A stretch of 64,000 nucleotides of DNA, from contig JAHJLV010000052.1 of assembly GCA_018821535.1 (NCBI GenBank), forward strand, positions 1 to 64,000, written 5' to 3'. This DNA is from Pseudomonadota bacterium (GTDB lineage: Bacteria > Desulfobacterota > Desulfobacteria > Desulfobacterales > Desulfobacteraceae). Below are positions 28,340-36,724 of this stretch, piece after piece; position 1 is the first letter of the stretch; each line of letters begins with the position of its first letter. A model generated the notes under the pieces. The model worked only from the letters and a program-made list of their open reading frames with translations. It was not told the DNA's origin and did not search any database. Made by a program: the position numbers and the translations under genes.

Positions 28340-28786
28340 ATGTTTAAAAAAGGCCAATTGGGTAATCAAAAAGGTTTTACGCTTGTGGAAATCATTGCGG
28401 TTTTGCTTTTGCTGGGTATCTTAAGTGCAGTTGCTTTACCAAAATATATTGGAATGCAAACAGCTACTGAGTATCAAACACTTAATATTGCTTTAAATGA
28501 TATGAGATCAAGAGCAGTGCTGGCCTATGCTGCATCCGTTCTGGCCAACAATGGAACTGCTCAGGCTGGAGATCAGACAGATTTTTCTGATATCGGACTA
28601 CCAGATTTAGCAGCTGTACAAGCTGCTTACAAAGATTTTGGCGGCGGTTCCGGAGTCTGGGCGTATACTAGCGCTACTGCTATAGACTATACAATGGCAT
28701 ATGGTGGGGCTCAAATTACATTTGCTGTAACGTCTGCTGGTTCAAGTACTGATCCAATGGTAATTTCAATCGATCCTTTACCATGA
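28340..28786 (+). CDS. probable major prepilin (MshA/GspG-like)
   Basis: This 148-residue type IV prepilin has a short basic leader ending KG before FTLVEIIAVLLLLG, with the conserved Glu5 of mature pilins. A GspG/MshA-like globular domain follows. It is the first pilin gene, with a GGAG ribosome site and an 86-nt AT-rich gap before it. The gap contains a small palindrome GAACA-AAG-TGTTC near 28286. This suggests extra transcription or processing for a major subunit, which is inference. The prepilin peptidase gene is not in the window. Confidence 0.85.
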   Translation: MFKKGQLGNQKGFTLVEIIAVLLLLGILSAVALPKYIGMQTATEYQTLNIALNDMRSRAVLAYAASVLANNGTAQAGDQTDFSDIGLPDLAAVQAAYKDFGGGSGVWAYTSATAIDYTMAYGGAQITFAVTSAGSSTDPMVISIDPLP

Positions 28787-28789
28787 TAA

Positions 28790-29272
28790 TTGTCCGTGTT
28801 TAAAATTAATGAAAATAAACACATAAAGGGTTTTTCATTAATTGAAGTTGTCACTGTTTTACTGTTATTATCCATTGTTTCTGTTATCGTCGTGCCCCGG
28901 ATGCTTGACTCCGGGGCCGATGATGCTGTCAGTGTGGATAAAATAAAGACCCATCTTCGCTATGCCCAGCTTCGCTCCATGAACACTCAGGTCAACTGGG
29001 GCATCAAATTTGACAATGCCACCCATGCATACTGGCTGTTCAATACTATTTCTCCAAATGATGAAGACGATGCACTGAATTTACCGGGCGAGCAGTCAGG
29101 TCAGGTTTTTTTTGACAGTTCCATGACAGTTTCACCGGCAATTATCGCTTTTGATGTTTTGGGACGACCCTTTACAGATGCGGCTGTCCAGACCGCATTT
29201 ACAGCCCAGACCCTTGACCTGGGCAATGGAAAAACCATCACCATCACCAAAAACACAGGGTATCTCCCCTGA
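28790..29272 (+). CDS. minor prepilin (MshC/GspH-like)
   Basis: The 160-residue protein has a basic leader, the cleavage context KG-FSLIEVVTVLLLL, and a beta-rich C-terminal domain like GspH/FimT. It begins only 3 nt after the preceding stop with a TTG start (GTG at 28796 is an alternative). No separate ribosome site is visible, so translation is probably coupled. It shares its last base with the next start codon. Confidence 0.8.
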   Translation: MSVFKINENKHIKGFSLIEVVTVLLLLSIVSVIVVPRMLDSGADDAVSVDKIKTHLRYAQLRSMNTQVNWGIKFDNATHAYWLFNTISPNDEDDALNLPGEQSGQVFFDSSMTVSPAIIAFDVLGRPFTDAAVQTAFTAQTLDLGNGKTITITKNTGYLP

Positions 29273-29694
29273 TGAAAGCCGCAGTTATTTTTCATACATC
29301 CGACAAGGGCTTCACCCTGCTTGAAGTGATTGTGTCCTTAATTATTTTATCCATTTTCGGGGCTGCATTTGTCAGCTTTTTTCAAACCCGGATTGCCAGC
29401 AGCACGCAGCCCGTTATTGCTGTACAGCAGGGATTTTCTCTGGATGAAATCATGGAAAAAATCAAAGCAGAGTATGAACTGCTGATCAATGCTGATCCAA
29501 CCCCATTAATAACGCTTCAGGCAAACATTCAGGCAACGCCATCTTCTTACGGGGAGTATACAGCCATTACAAAATTTATAAATTTTGATGGTTCCGGTAA
29601 TGAAGAAGCAGCAGAATGTTCTGCAAACTGCAGTCACCTTAAAGTTTCGATTACGGTGGGAGATCAAAACCTTACAACTGTATTCAGCAAATAG
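29272..29694 (+). CDS. minor prepilin (MshD/GspI/PilV-like)
   Basis: The 140-residue protein has prepilin signature KG-FTLLEVIVSLIILSIFG after an 13-residue leader. A short C-terminal domain with two Cys residues (about 117 and 121, CSANC) follows. It starts on the last base of the preceding stop (TGATG), so the two are coupled. The position between GspH-like and GspJ-like genes fits a GspI-type minor pilin. Confidence 0.8.
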   Translation: MKAAVIFHTSDKGFTLLEVIVSLIILSIFGAAFVSFFQTRIASSTQPVIAVQQGFSLDEIMEKIKAEYELLINADPTPLITLQANIQATPSSYGEYTAITKFINFDGSGNEEAAECSANCSHLKVSITVGDQNLTTVFSK

Positions 29695-29695
29695 G

Positions 29696-30232
29696 ATGAT
29701 GTTGAAAAAAATAAAAAACAAAAACGGATTCACGCTCATCGAAACCATTGTTGTTTTATTGCTGGTGGCCATTCTTGCTGCCGGCGCCGGTATGGGCATC
29801 ATTGCCGTCACCCAGGGGTATCTGTTTGCCAGTAAAAATGCCCAGATGGCCCAGAAAGCAAATATTGCCATGAAACGCATCACCCTTGAATTTCAGGAAA
29901 TCATCACTGTGTCAGATATGGGGTCTGATACCATCACCTTTATTTCCAAATACGGAACCCGGAATATCGGATTTGATTCCAATACCATCAAAATTTCTGA
30001 AAATGCAATCCCGATTGCCGGCGGGGATATTGTCATTGATGAGGTCAACAGCCTTGTGTTCAGTTTTAAAAACAGTTCTGGCGATCCCTGGCTGATCACC
30101 GATAATATTCAGGAATTAACCGGCATCACCATTTTTTTTGACCTTCTGCGAACAGATGTCAATACCGGCAATATCCCTTTTTCATCCACGGTTTTCCTGC
30201 GGCATAATCACAATACCGGTGGAGAAATCTGA
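29696..30232 (+). CDS. minor prepilin (MshO/GspJ/PilW-like)
   Basis: The 178-residue protein begins MMLKKIKNKNG before the N-methylation motif FTLIETIVVLLLVAIL. A beta-rich domain follows. The frame stays open upstream to 29585, but that part lies inside the previous gene and the leader peptide begins at 29696, so I use this start. One base separates it from the preceding stop, and it overlaps the following start by one base. Confidence 0.8.
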   Translation: MMLKKIKNKNGFTLIETIVVLLLVAILAAGAGMGIIAVTQGYLFASKNAQMAQKANIAMKRITLEFQEIITVSDMGSDTITFISKYGTRNIGFDSNTIKISENAIPIAGGDIVIDEVNSLVFSFKNSSGDPWLITDNIQELTGITIFFDLLRTDVNTGNIPFSSTVFLRHNHNTGGEI

Positions 30233-32481
30233 TGATACGGCCATTTTTCAGACTTTTACAAAAAGAGAACGGCAGTATTTTAATTGCAGTGGTGGTTACC
30301 ATGGTCATTATTTCCGTGCTCGGGGCAGGGCTTGTCTCAATCACCGGAACGGCAGATTATCACCAGACCGGATCGAACAGCTCCAGTAATGCATTTTATC
30401 TGGCAGAGGCAGGCTTTCATTATGCCCGTTCACAGATTGCAAATATCAGTGATCTGCACGAAAAAACCTATACATTAATCAATGGCAACAGTTTCAGCCT
30501 TGAACTGAAAACCTGGGATTTTGATATTATGGGTGTGTCCGGAACCCAGCTTCAGACCCAGGTTCCGTATGGCACTGTTCCATTTTCCACTATAGCTGTG
30601 TCCGGCAGAATCGCTGTGGGAAATACGGTTTTTACCTATTCATCCATTGATGTCAGCGCAAATGCGGTAAATTTTAATATTTCAGGCGGCACGCCTTTGC
30701 CCACCACCGGCAAGGTCAAATTAGCAGCGTTAAAAAACGGCACCTCCACAATTTCCGAAAACAGCACCATATCCGTAAAAGATACCAATCCTTTATATGT
30801 ATTTCCTGATCATAACGGGACCTTTACCATTGGCACTCAACAATACCGGTATGGTTACAAAACCGCTAACAGCCTTGTGGGTATCACGTCAGTCAATGGG
30901 CCATGGCCGGGTGATTTTGCCCTGAACGATGATGATCCCGTGATTCTGGACAGTTTTATCCAGCTGAATTCAACCGGTACTTTTGGAACCGGGCTCATGG
31001 CAAGTCAGAGAATTCTGACCTATCATATTCCATTGCCCGGCGGATCATCCGAGGAGCCCACGGATTATTTTGATGATAAAGACAGCTGGTCTCCGAATAC
31101 AGGGCCGGGTTCCACCGGAGAAGGCGAGTTTGATGTTACAACCGATGAGGATGGCAACAGCGTATTGATTGTAACAGACAACACCAATGTCACAGGATAT
31201 CTGGATACAAGCAGCATTGACTATGACTGGCAGAACAATGGCCCGGACCTTGAAGACCTCTGGATTACAGCAGGAAATTATTTAAGTTATAACGCCCAGA
31301 TTAAAATCAAGGTGAATGATCCGATTCCTTCCACGTATCCGGCGGATTATCGGAACATGCCGGACAATTATTTTTATATGGCAGGAATAAGTTTCAGAAA
31401 ACAATCCAATGGCGACAGCTATGGATTGTCTTTTTACAGAGCTGAACCGGATAACCGGGACGGCATACCCGATACCATCAATCCCCATGGCGGGGGCACC
31501 GGAAACGGGGGGCAGGCCATGGTTTTATTATGGGAACGGATCGGTCCTGATTTTGAGAACTGGAGATGGCTTGCATATGCAAATTTGTCTGATGTGAACC
31601 TGATGCGTGAAAGAACAAGCATTTTTGAAGACGATTTTGAAGCAGGTCTTGGCAACTGGACCCCGGGTGTTCCGGACGGGTTTGGCCTTGAAACAGTTAC
31701 CGGACACGACGGGACACCCTCCCAAATCATTACCGACAGCCCTGGCTCAAACTATTCCGGTAACAGGAATTATCAGATCACATCAAATACTATTGATGTG
31801 ACAGGACAGACATCTTTGACGCTGTCTTTCTGGCACCGATATGTTACTCAGTATTACTGGGACAGGTGTTATGTTGAAGTCAGGCCGGATGCTGGCACAT
31901 GGCAGACACTGGGTACTTATTCCGACACACAGAATTCATGGGAATTTATGGAATTTGATTTAAGAAGTTATCTGCCGGCCGCCTCCATTCAAATTCGGTT
32001 TTCTCTTCAAACAAACAGAAATGTCAATCGGGACGGATGGCGGATTGATGATGTAAAATTGTCAACTCTTACGCCCAAATGGATGACTCTGCTGCTGCAT
32101 CTGGACGAATCAGATCTTTCAGGAACAAAAACCAATGAAATCAAAGCCTATATCAGTGATGAATTTGTCAGAGGCACTGCCAATACCATTGCACAGGATA
32201 ATAACCGGCTGAATAACATTGTCGGGGAGACGCACTGGCCGCCGGATAATGTTAATGATACCAACAGCACCAATGATCATTTCACCCTGATCCGCTGGGA
32301 CGGGATCAATACCAATGTTACCTTGGCCGGAACCGGCAATGAGCTTGAATCCATTATCAGGGTCAATACCCTGACATCCCCGAATTCCGGAACCTTTGCT
32401 GAACCTGAAATCGGCCTTCATGCCTGGGGCTGGAATTATAATGTCATGTATTTTGACGATTTTTCCATGCAGACTGATTAA
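30232..32481 (+). CDS. very large PilX/MshP-like pilin with a C-terminal jelly-roll domain
   Basis: The 749-residue protein has a PilX/GspK-type N-terminal helix (about 14-45, GSILIAVVVTMVIISVLGAG), including the AFYLAEAGFHYARS segment typical of these minor pilins. The remaining 690 residues are extracellular-looking. Residues about 465-620 resemble a MAM-like or choice-of-anchor jelly roll (DDFEAGLGNWTPG to DGWRIDDVKL). A second lectin-like beta stretch lies before it, about 280-460. Typical PilX proteins are near 200 residues. It may be a tip adhesin combining MshP and MshQ roles; that is inference. It closes the pilus operon. Confidence 0.75.
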   Translation: MIRPFFRLLQKENGSILIAVVVTMVIISVLGAGLVSITGTADYHQTGSNSSSNAFYLAEAGFHYARSQIANISDLHEKTYTLINGNSFSLELKTWDFDIMGVSGTQLQTQVPYGTVPFSTIAVSGRIAVGNTVFTYSSIDVSANAVNFNISGGTPLPTTGKVKLAALKNGTSTISENSTISVKDTNPLYVFPDHNGTFTIGTQQYRYGYKTANSLVGITSVNGPWPGDFALNDDDPVILDSFIQLNSTGTFGTGLMASQRILTYHIPLPGGSSEEPTDYFDDKDSWSPNTGPGSTGEGEFDVTTDEDGNSVLIVTDNTNVTGYLDTSSIDYDWQNNGPDLEDLWITAGNYLSYNAQIKIKVNDPIPSTYPADYRNMPDNYFYMAGISFRKQSNGDSYGLSFYRAEPDNRDGIPDTINPHGGGTGNGGQAMVLLWERIGPDFENWRWLAYANLSDVNLMRERTSIFEDDFEAGLGNWTPGVPDGFGLETVTGHDGTPSQIITDSPGSNYSGNRNYQITSNTIDVTGQTSLTLSFWHRYVTQYYWDRCYVEVRPDAGTWQTLGTYSDTQNSWEFMEFDLRSYLPAASIQIRFSLQTNRNVNRDGWRIDDVKLSTLTPKWMTLLLHLDESDLSGTKTNEIKAYISDEFVRGTANTIAQDNNRLNNIVGETHWPPDNVNDTNSTNDHFTLIRWDGINTNVTLAGTGNELESIIRVNTLTSPNSGTFAEPEIGLHAWGWNYNVMYFDDFSMQTD

Positions 32482-32512
32482 TGGCTGACTTGTTGTTTCC
32501 TTTATGCGTGTC

Positions 32513-32574
32513 TTGACAACATGCAAGCCTATACTCTATTATGTTTGCAAATAATTGAAATAATGATTATTTGC
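32513..32574 (+). promoter_or_regulatory. promoter with overlapping Fur/Zur-like palindrome
   Basis: TTGACA, an 18-nt spacer and TATTAT (32537-32542) form a sigma-70 promoter. The predicted start is near 32549. Over it lie a perfect 7-1-7 palindrome AAATAAT-G-ATTATTT (32558-32572) and a further half site GCAAATAAT (32547-32555), which also pairs with ATTATTTGC at 32566-32574. The 7-1-7 form is the Fur-family operator layout. A Fur-family regulator gene lies 1 kb downstream. Confidence 0.6.
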
Positions 32575-32619
32575 GGAAAAAAACATATATATTATTAACC
32601 CAATTTAAGGACAAAAGCG

Positions 32620-33582
32620 ATGAATAGACTGAAAAATTATCTGGTTGTCGGGGTGTCTTTTTTATTTATATCAATTTTTTTAATCGTGCAGGTTTGCTAT
32701 GCAGGTCCGCTGATCATTGACCATAATAATACCGACATTACTCAATTGACTCAGGCCCGGATTGATCGCGCAAAATCTTCTCTTCACATTGCCTATGGTC
32801 ATACCTCCCATGGAAGTCAGATTACAACAGGGATGACAGGGCTTGTCGGGTTTGCCAATGCCGGTGGTAAAGGAATGACTTTTGAAAATAATACCTTTGC
32901 CTGGAATAATGGCGGGACAGGAGGCGCACTGGATCTTCACGATTATGCCATGGCCGGAGATGTGGGGTATTATCCTGCCTGGGCTGACAATACCCGTGCA
33001 TATCTTGATAATCCTGCAAACTCAGATGTGAATGTGATTATCTGGTCCTGGTGTGGACAGGCATCAGGACGCACGGAACAGGGCATGATCGATACCTATC
33101 TTGCACCCATGACGCAACTGGAAAATGAATACAAGAATGTGACCTTTGTTTATATGACCGGTCATGCTGACGGAACCGGTGAAGATGGAAATCTTCATCT
33201 GAGAAACCAGCAGATCAGAAATTATGCCATTGCAAACAACAAGGTTTTGTTTGATTTTTATGATATTGAACTGTATGACCCGGACGGAATGTATTACGGT
33301 GATAAGGATGTCAATGATGCATGTGAATATGATTCTGATGGAAATGGAACACGAGATAAAAACTGGGCGCTTGACTGGCAGAACAGTCATACACAAGGTG
33401 AAGACTGGTATTCTTGTTCTTCAGCCCACAGCCAGTCTCTGAACGCCAATCAGAAGGCATATGCCGCATGGCATCTGTGGACCGGGATTGAACAGAGAAT
33501 GAATTCAGTGCCTGCCCCGGGAAGTTTTCTGCTGTTGGGTTCAGGGATGATGAGTCTTGTCTGGTTCAGAAAAAGAAAATAA
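32620..33582 (+). CDS. secreted protein of unknown function with PEP-CTERM-like tail
   Basis: The 320-residue protein has an N-terminal signal peptide (about 1-29, ending CYAG). I do not recognise the central domain. It has conserved-looking His/Ser segments AYGHTSHGSQ, IWSWCGQASG and VYMTGHADGTGEDG, which could form a hydrolase site; that is a guess. The C-terminus VPAPGSFLLLGSGMM plus hydrophobic stretch and basic end RKRK resembles PEP-CTERM sorting signals cleaved by exosortase. Expression is probably controlled by the Fur-like site upstream. Confidence 0.7.
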   Translation: MNRLKNYLVVGVSFLFISIFLIVQVCYAGPLIIDHNNTDITQLTQARIDRAKSSLHIAYGHTSHGSQITTGMTGLVGFANAGGKGMTFENNTFAWNNGGTGGALDLHDYAMAGDVGYYPAWADNTRAYLDNPANSDVNVIIWSWCGQASGRTEQGMIDTYLAPMTQLENEYKNVTFVYMTGHADGTGEDGNLHLRNQQIRNYAIANNKVLFDFYDIELYDPDGMYYGDKDVNDACEYDSDGNGTRDKNWALDWQNSHTQGEDWYSCSSAHSQSLNANQKAYAAWHLWTGIEQRMNSVPAPGSFLLLGSGMMSLVWFRKRK

Positions 33583-33594
33583 ATGCTGTTAAAA

Positions 33595-34041
33595 TTATTT
33601 TTGAGATTTTTTTAAACAATTTTTACAGATGCCATCCATGCGCATTTCAAATTTATCGATTCGGCCTGGAAAATTTTTTGAAAATTCATTCATCTGAATG
33701 GAAATGGTTTCAGGGCTCAGGCAGTCCATCTGTCCGCAGGATGTGCAGTAAAAATGAGGATGCGCCTTGTGATTTGCATTGGGTGCAAGGCCGTAATAGG
33801 AGGCTCTTCCACCGGTACTGATCCGATCCACAAGACACCTGGCAACAAAAAGATCAAGAATCCGATAAACAGTTACCCGATTGATGGATGCAGTTCGGTC
33901 CAGTGTTTTAAAAATATCCAGCGCTGATAAGGGGAAATTATTATTCCCGATGATTTTCAACACCCTCAGACGGTTTTCAGTGGGTGTGATGCTTACAGAT
34001 TTGAGCAATTCTTTATAGTTACACTGATCGCACATGATCAC
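33595..34041 (-). CDS. Fur-family transcriptional regulator (probably Zur)
   Basis: This 148-residue regulator has an N-terminal winged helix (about 10-80, TPTENRLRVLKII and ASINRVTVYRILDL). The metal-binding half has KAHPHFYCTSCG and a final CKNC pair, giving the structural Cys4 zinc site. Its stop-start overlap with znuB (4 nt) makes it the last gene of a znuA-znuC-znuB operon, so a zinc-sensing Zur role is likely. PerR or Fur cannot be excluded from sequence alone. Confidence 0.85.
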   Translation of the reverse strand: MIMCDQCNYKELLKSVSITPTENRLRVLKIIGNNNFPLSALDIFKTLDRTASINRVTVYRILDLFVARCLVDRISTGGRASYYGLAPNANHKAHPHFYCTSCGQMDCLSPETISIQMNEFSKNFPGRIDKFEMRMDGICKNCLKKSQK

Positions 34042-34850
34042 ACCTGCAATTTTTTTTGTGCTCTATTAACCAGTAAATTCAGCAGAAAAACAGTTCCGGC
34101 CACAAGGATGATGGAAGCACCCGATGTCAGATTAAACCGATAGGACATCCATAACCCGGTCAAAGTGAAAAAAGCGCCGAGAACAGATGCGCCGATCATC
34201 ATCTGAAAGAGGGATTTGACCTTGTTTTCCATAATAAAGGGCGGAATGGTCAAAAGGGCAATCACCATGATTAACCCCACCACCTGAATGATCATCACGA
34301 TGGTCAACCCCAGCATGCCGATCAGTATAAAATACAGCTGTTTGACACGAACCCCGCGGACCTGGGCAAATTCTTCATCATAAGAGGCTGCTAACAACTC
34401 GTTGTAGTAGAAAACCACAAATAAAAACAGCAGAATGGTGATTCCCAGCATTACAAAAAGACTGGATTTGGACACGGTAAGGATGGAGCCGAATAAATAG
34501 CTCATCAGGTCAACATTATAGCCTGGCGTAAGATCAATCAGTATGATTCCGATGGCCATTCCCAAGGCCCAGATGACACCGATAATAGTATCTGCCCTGT
34601 GTTTGACCTTGAACGTGACGGCTGCCATGAGCATGGACGCAATAAACGAAAATCCCAGGGTACTGAGCATGACCGGCCATTTGAAATAATAGGCTATGCC
34701 AATTCCGCCATAGGCTGCATGGGCTATGCCGCCGGATAGAAAAACAATGCGGTTGACAACAATAAGCGAGCCCATGATACCGCAGATGATACTGGCAAGG
34801 ATGCCTGCTGCAATGGCATGCTGCATGAATTCATATTCAAGAATTGACAT
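34038..34850 (-). CDS. znuB: zinc/manganese ABC transporter permease
   Basis: This 270-residue ABC-3 family permease has about seven to eight TM helices. The motif GGIAHAAYGGIGIAYYF and the DLMSYLFGSIL segment are typical. I place the start at 34850 (MSILEYEFMQHA), which matches usual family N-termini; the frame remains open to 34877, deeper inside znuC. It overlaps znuC by 14 nt and the Fur-family gene by 4 nt. Confidence 0.88.
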   Translation of the reverse strand: MSILEYEFMQHAIAAGILASIICGIMGSLIVVNRIVFLSGGIAHAAYGGIGIAYYFKWPVMLSTLGFSFIASMLMAAVTFKVKHRADTIIGVIWALGMAIGIILIDLTPGYNVDLMSYLFGSILTVSKSSLFVMLGITILLFLFVVFYYNELLAASYDEEFAQVRGVRVKQLYFILIGMLGLTIVMIIQVVGLIMVIALLTIPPFIMENKVKSLFQMMIGASVLGAFFTLTGLWMSYRFNLTSGASIILVAGTVFLLNLLVNRAQKKLQV

Positions 34851-35616
34851 GGTCTGTTCTCTTGTCCGGTCTGCCATGGGCTAAAAGCTGAACCCTGCAC
34901 AAATCTTCCACCGAACATGAATACATGGTTTCCAGCATATCTCCTGTAATGTCTTCATGGGGATGATAATGCAGTCCTTTATTCACACAGGCCACAGATT
35001 TTACATAGTTGGAAATCACCAGAAGATCATGACTGACCACAATAATTGCCACTTCCTTGTTCAGAACTTCCAGAAGCCGGTAGAAAGTGGTCTGGCCCTT
35101 TGTGTCAATACTGGCTGTGGGTTCATCCAGAAGAAGGAGCCGGGGAGTGGTCATCAGTGCCCTTGCGATAAAAATACGCTGGCGCTGACCACCGGAAAGT
35201 TCTCCGATTCTTTGTCCTGCGATATTTTGAACGCTCAGGCGCTCAAGCATTTCCAGAGCATCTTTTTTGTCCTGTCTGGTATTTTTCCGGAATCTGCTGC
35301 GCGTATTGAGCTTGCCCATTAAAACGACATCCAGAGCGGTTATGGGAAAACTGTTATTGATATGAATATTCTGAGGAACATATCCAATTAAAGATGAGGC
35401 TTTTCTGGCAGTACCGCCCATGACTTTTATTTTTCCGGTATCCGGTATCAGCAGACCCAGTATCAATTTCAGCAGGGTTGTTTTTCCACCACCGTTCGGG
35501 CCGATAATACCGATGAAATCATCCTGAAAAACAGTCAGATTCACCTGGCTGAGAATGTTCTGCCCGTTGTAGGCAAAACTGACATCCTCCATTTCCACGA
35601 TGGGATTTTGAAACAC
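34837..35616 (-). CDS. znuC: zinc ABC transporter ATP-binding protein
   Basis: This 259-residue ATPase has Walker A GPNGGGKTTLL (about 39), signature LSGGQRQR (about 139) and Walker B LLLLDEPTASID. Length fits the metal-type ABC family. It lies 5 nt after znuA and overlaps znuB, forming one operon. It powers import of zinc, or possibly manganese, from the periplasmic binding protein. Confidence 0.92.
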   Translation of the reverse strand: MFQNPIVEMEDVSFAYNGQNILSQVNLTVFQDDFIGIIGPNGGGKTTLLKLILGLLIPDTGKIKVMGGTARKASSLIGYVPQNIHINNSFPITALDVVLMGKLNTRSRFRKNTRQDKKDALEMLERLSVQNIAGQRIGELSGGQRQRIFIARALMTTPRLLLLDEPTASIDTKGQTTFYRLLEVLNKEVAIIVVSHDLLVISNYVKSVACVNKGLHYHPHEDITGDMLETMYSCSVEDLCRVQLLAHGRPDKRTDHVNS

Positions 35617-35621
35617 TGTGC

Positions 35622-36515
35622 TTATTTTAATGCCTCCAGCATCTTTTGGGCAATGGTATTCATATTGGCAAACCAGTCAAACGCAAGGGGATCTGCAAAT
35701 ACGATATTACCCTTAATTTCTTTTGCAATGATCCGGGCACTGCGGGTTGAGTTCTGGGGTTGAACAAAAATAACCCTTATATTGTTTTTCTTTGCAAGAT
35801 CAACAATCTCTTTGAGTTGTGATGGTTTTGGGTCTTTGCCTTCAATTTCCACAGGGATTTGTTCAAGTCCGTAATCTGTTGCAAAATACCCCCATGAGGG
35901 ATGAAACACCAGAAATTGGGTTTTGGTTTTATGGGTAAACAGCCGGGTTAATTGCGCATCCGTCTGCTTGAGTTCAACACTGAATTGATCAAAATTCTTT
36001 TGATAGATGGATTGATTTTCCGGATCGATCTGTTTTAACGCATTTAAAATAATTTTTGCCTGAATCTGAACAAGTTTAGGGGAAAGCCAGATATGCGGGT
36101 CCAGTCCTTCATCTTCGCTGCGATGATCGCCTGATTCTTCATGTGTTTCGTGATCATGGGAGTGGGAAGACATTCTGATTTTTGAGATCCCCTTATCCGT
36201 ATGGATGATTTTCATGTCAGGATTTGAGGCGGCAATTTTTTTCAGCCATCTTTTTTCAAAGGGAACACCAATGGAAAAATACAGCTTTGACACAGACAGA
36301 TCCACCATCTGCATGGGTTTAGGCTCGTATGTGGCAGGGCTTGCCCCTGGCTGAACCATCACCTTTACATCGATCAGATCTTTGCCAATTTGTTGCACAA
36401 AAAATTTCTGGGGAATAATACTTACAAAAACCTGAGGTTTATCAGCTGCATATGTTGTATTTACAGATATTAACAGCAGTAAGAGAATATGGGGTATGGA
36501 TATATATTGTTTCAT
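35622..36515 (-). CDS. znuA: periplasmic zinc-binding protein
   Basis: This 297-residue cluster 9 (A-1) solute-binding protein begins with a signal peptide (MKQYISIPHILLLLLISVN). A His-rich loop at about 120-140 (HSHDHETHEESGDH) between the lobes favours zinc over manganese. The metal-ligand segment DPHIWLSPKLV follows. I use the ATG at 36515 since the signal peptide starts there; the frame is open to 36599, which would add 28 basic residues and contain the dyad at 36525-36539. It is the first gene of the zinc operon. Confidence 0.88.
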   Translation of the reverse strand: MKQYISIPHILLLLLISVNTTYAADKPQVFVSIIPQKFFVQQIGKDLIDVKVMVQPGASPATYEPKPMQMVDLSVSKLYFSIGVPFEKRWLKKIAASNPDMKIIHTDKGISKIRMSSHSHDHETHEESGDHRSEDEGLDPHIWLSPKLVQIQAKIILNALKQIDPENQSIYQKNFDQFSVELKQTDAQLTRLFTHKTKTQFLVFHPSWGYFATDYGLEQIPVEIEGKDPKPSQLKEIVDLAKKNNIRVIFVQPQNSTRSARIIAKEIKGNIVFADPLAFDWFANMNTIAQKMLEALK

Positions 36516-36524
36516 TATTTTATG

Positions 36525-36539
36525 TGCAACTTTATTGCA
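36525..36539 (-). promoter_or_regulatory. inverted repeat before znuA, possible operator
   Basis: TGCAA-N5-TTGCA, extendable to 7 of 8 matched bases on each side, ends 10 nt before the chosen znuA start. It overlaps the ribosome-binding region. A Zur operator is possible but the motif differs from the 7-1-7 palindrome at 32558. Confidence 0.35.
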
Positions 36540-36724
36540 TATTCTATAATTCCGCAAGATTTTTTTTATAAACAAGTTGATTTTTCGCTGTTTATCCATA
36601 AAATAAACCGCATGATCATTTTTCTTCCAAAACCGAAAATCTTCTCCGGCAAAGATATTTCATTGGGCCATCCTGCCCAGCCGGAATTAATCAGTGAAAT
36701 CAATTTATGGAATTTTAAAAACAG

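Noticed and set aside
29585..29695. Upstream extension of the GspJ-like prepilin
   Set aside because: It lies inside the previous pilin gene, and the prepilin leader begins at 29696.
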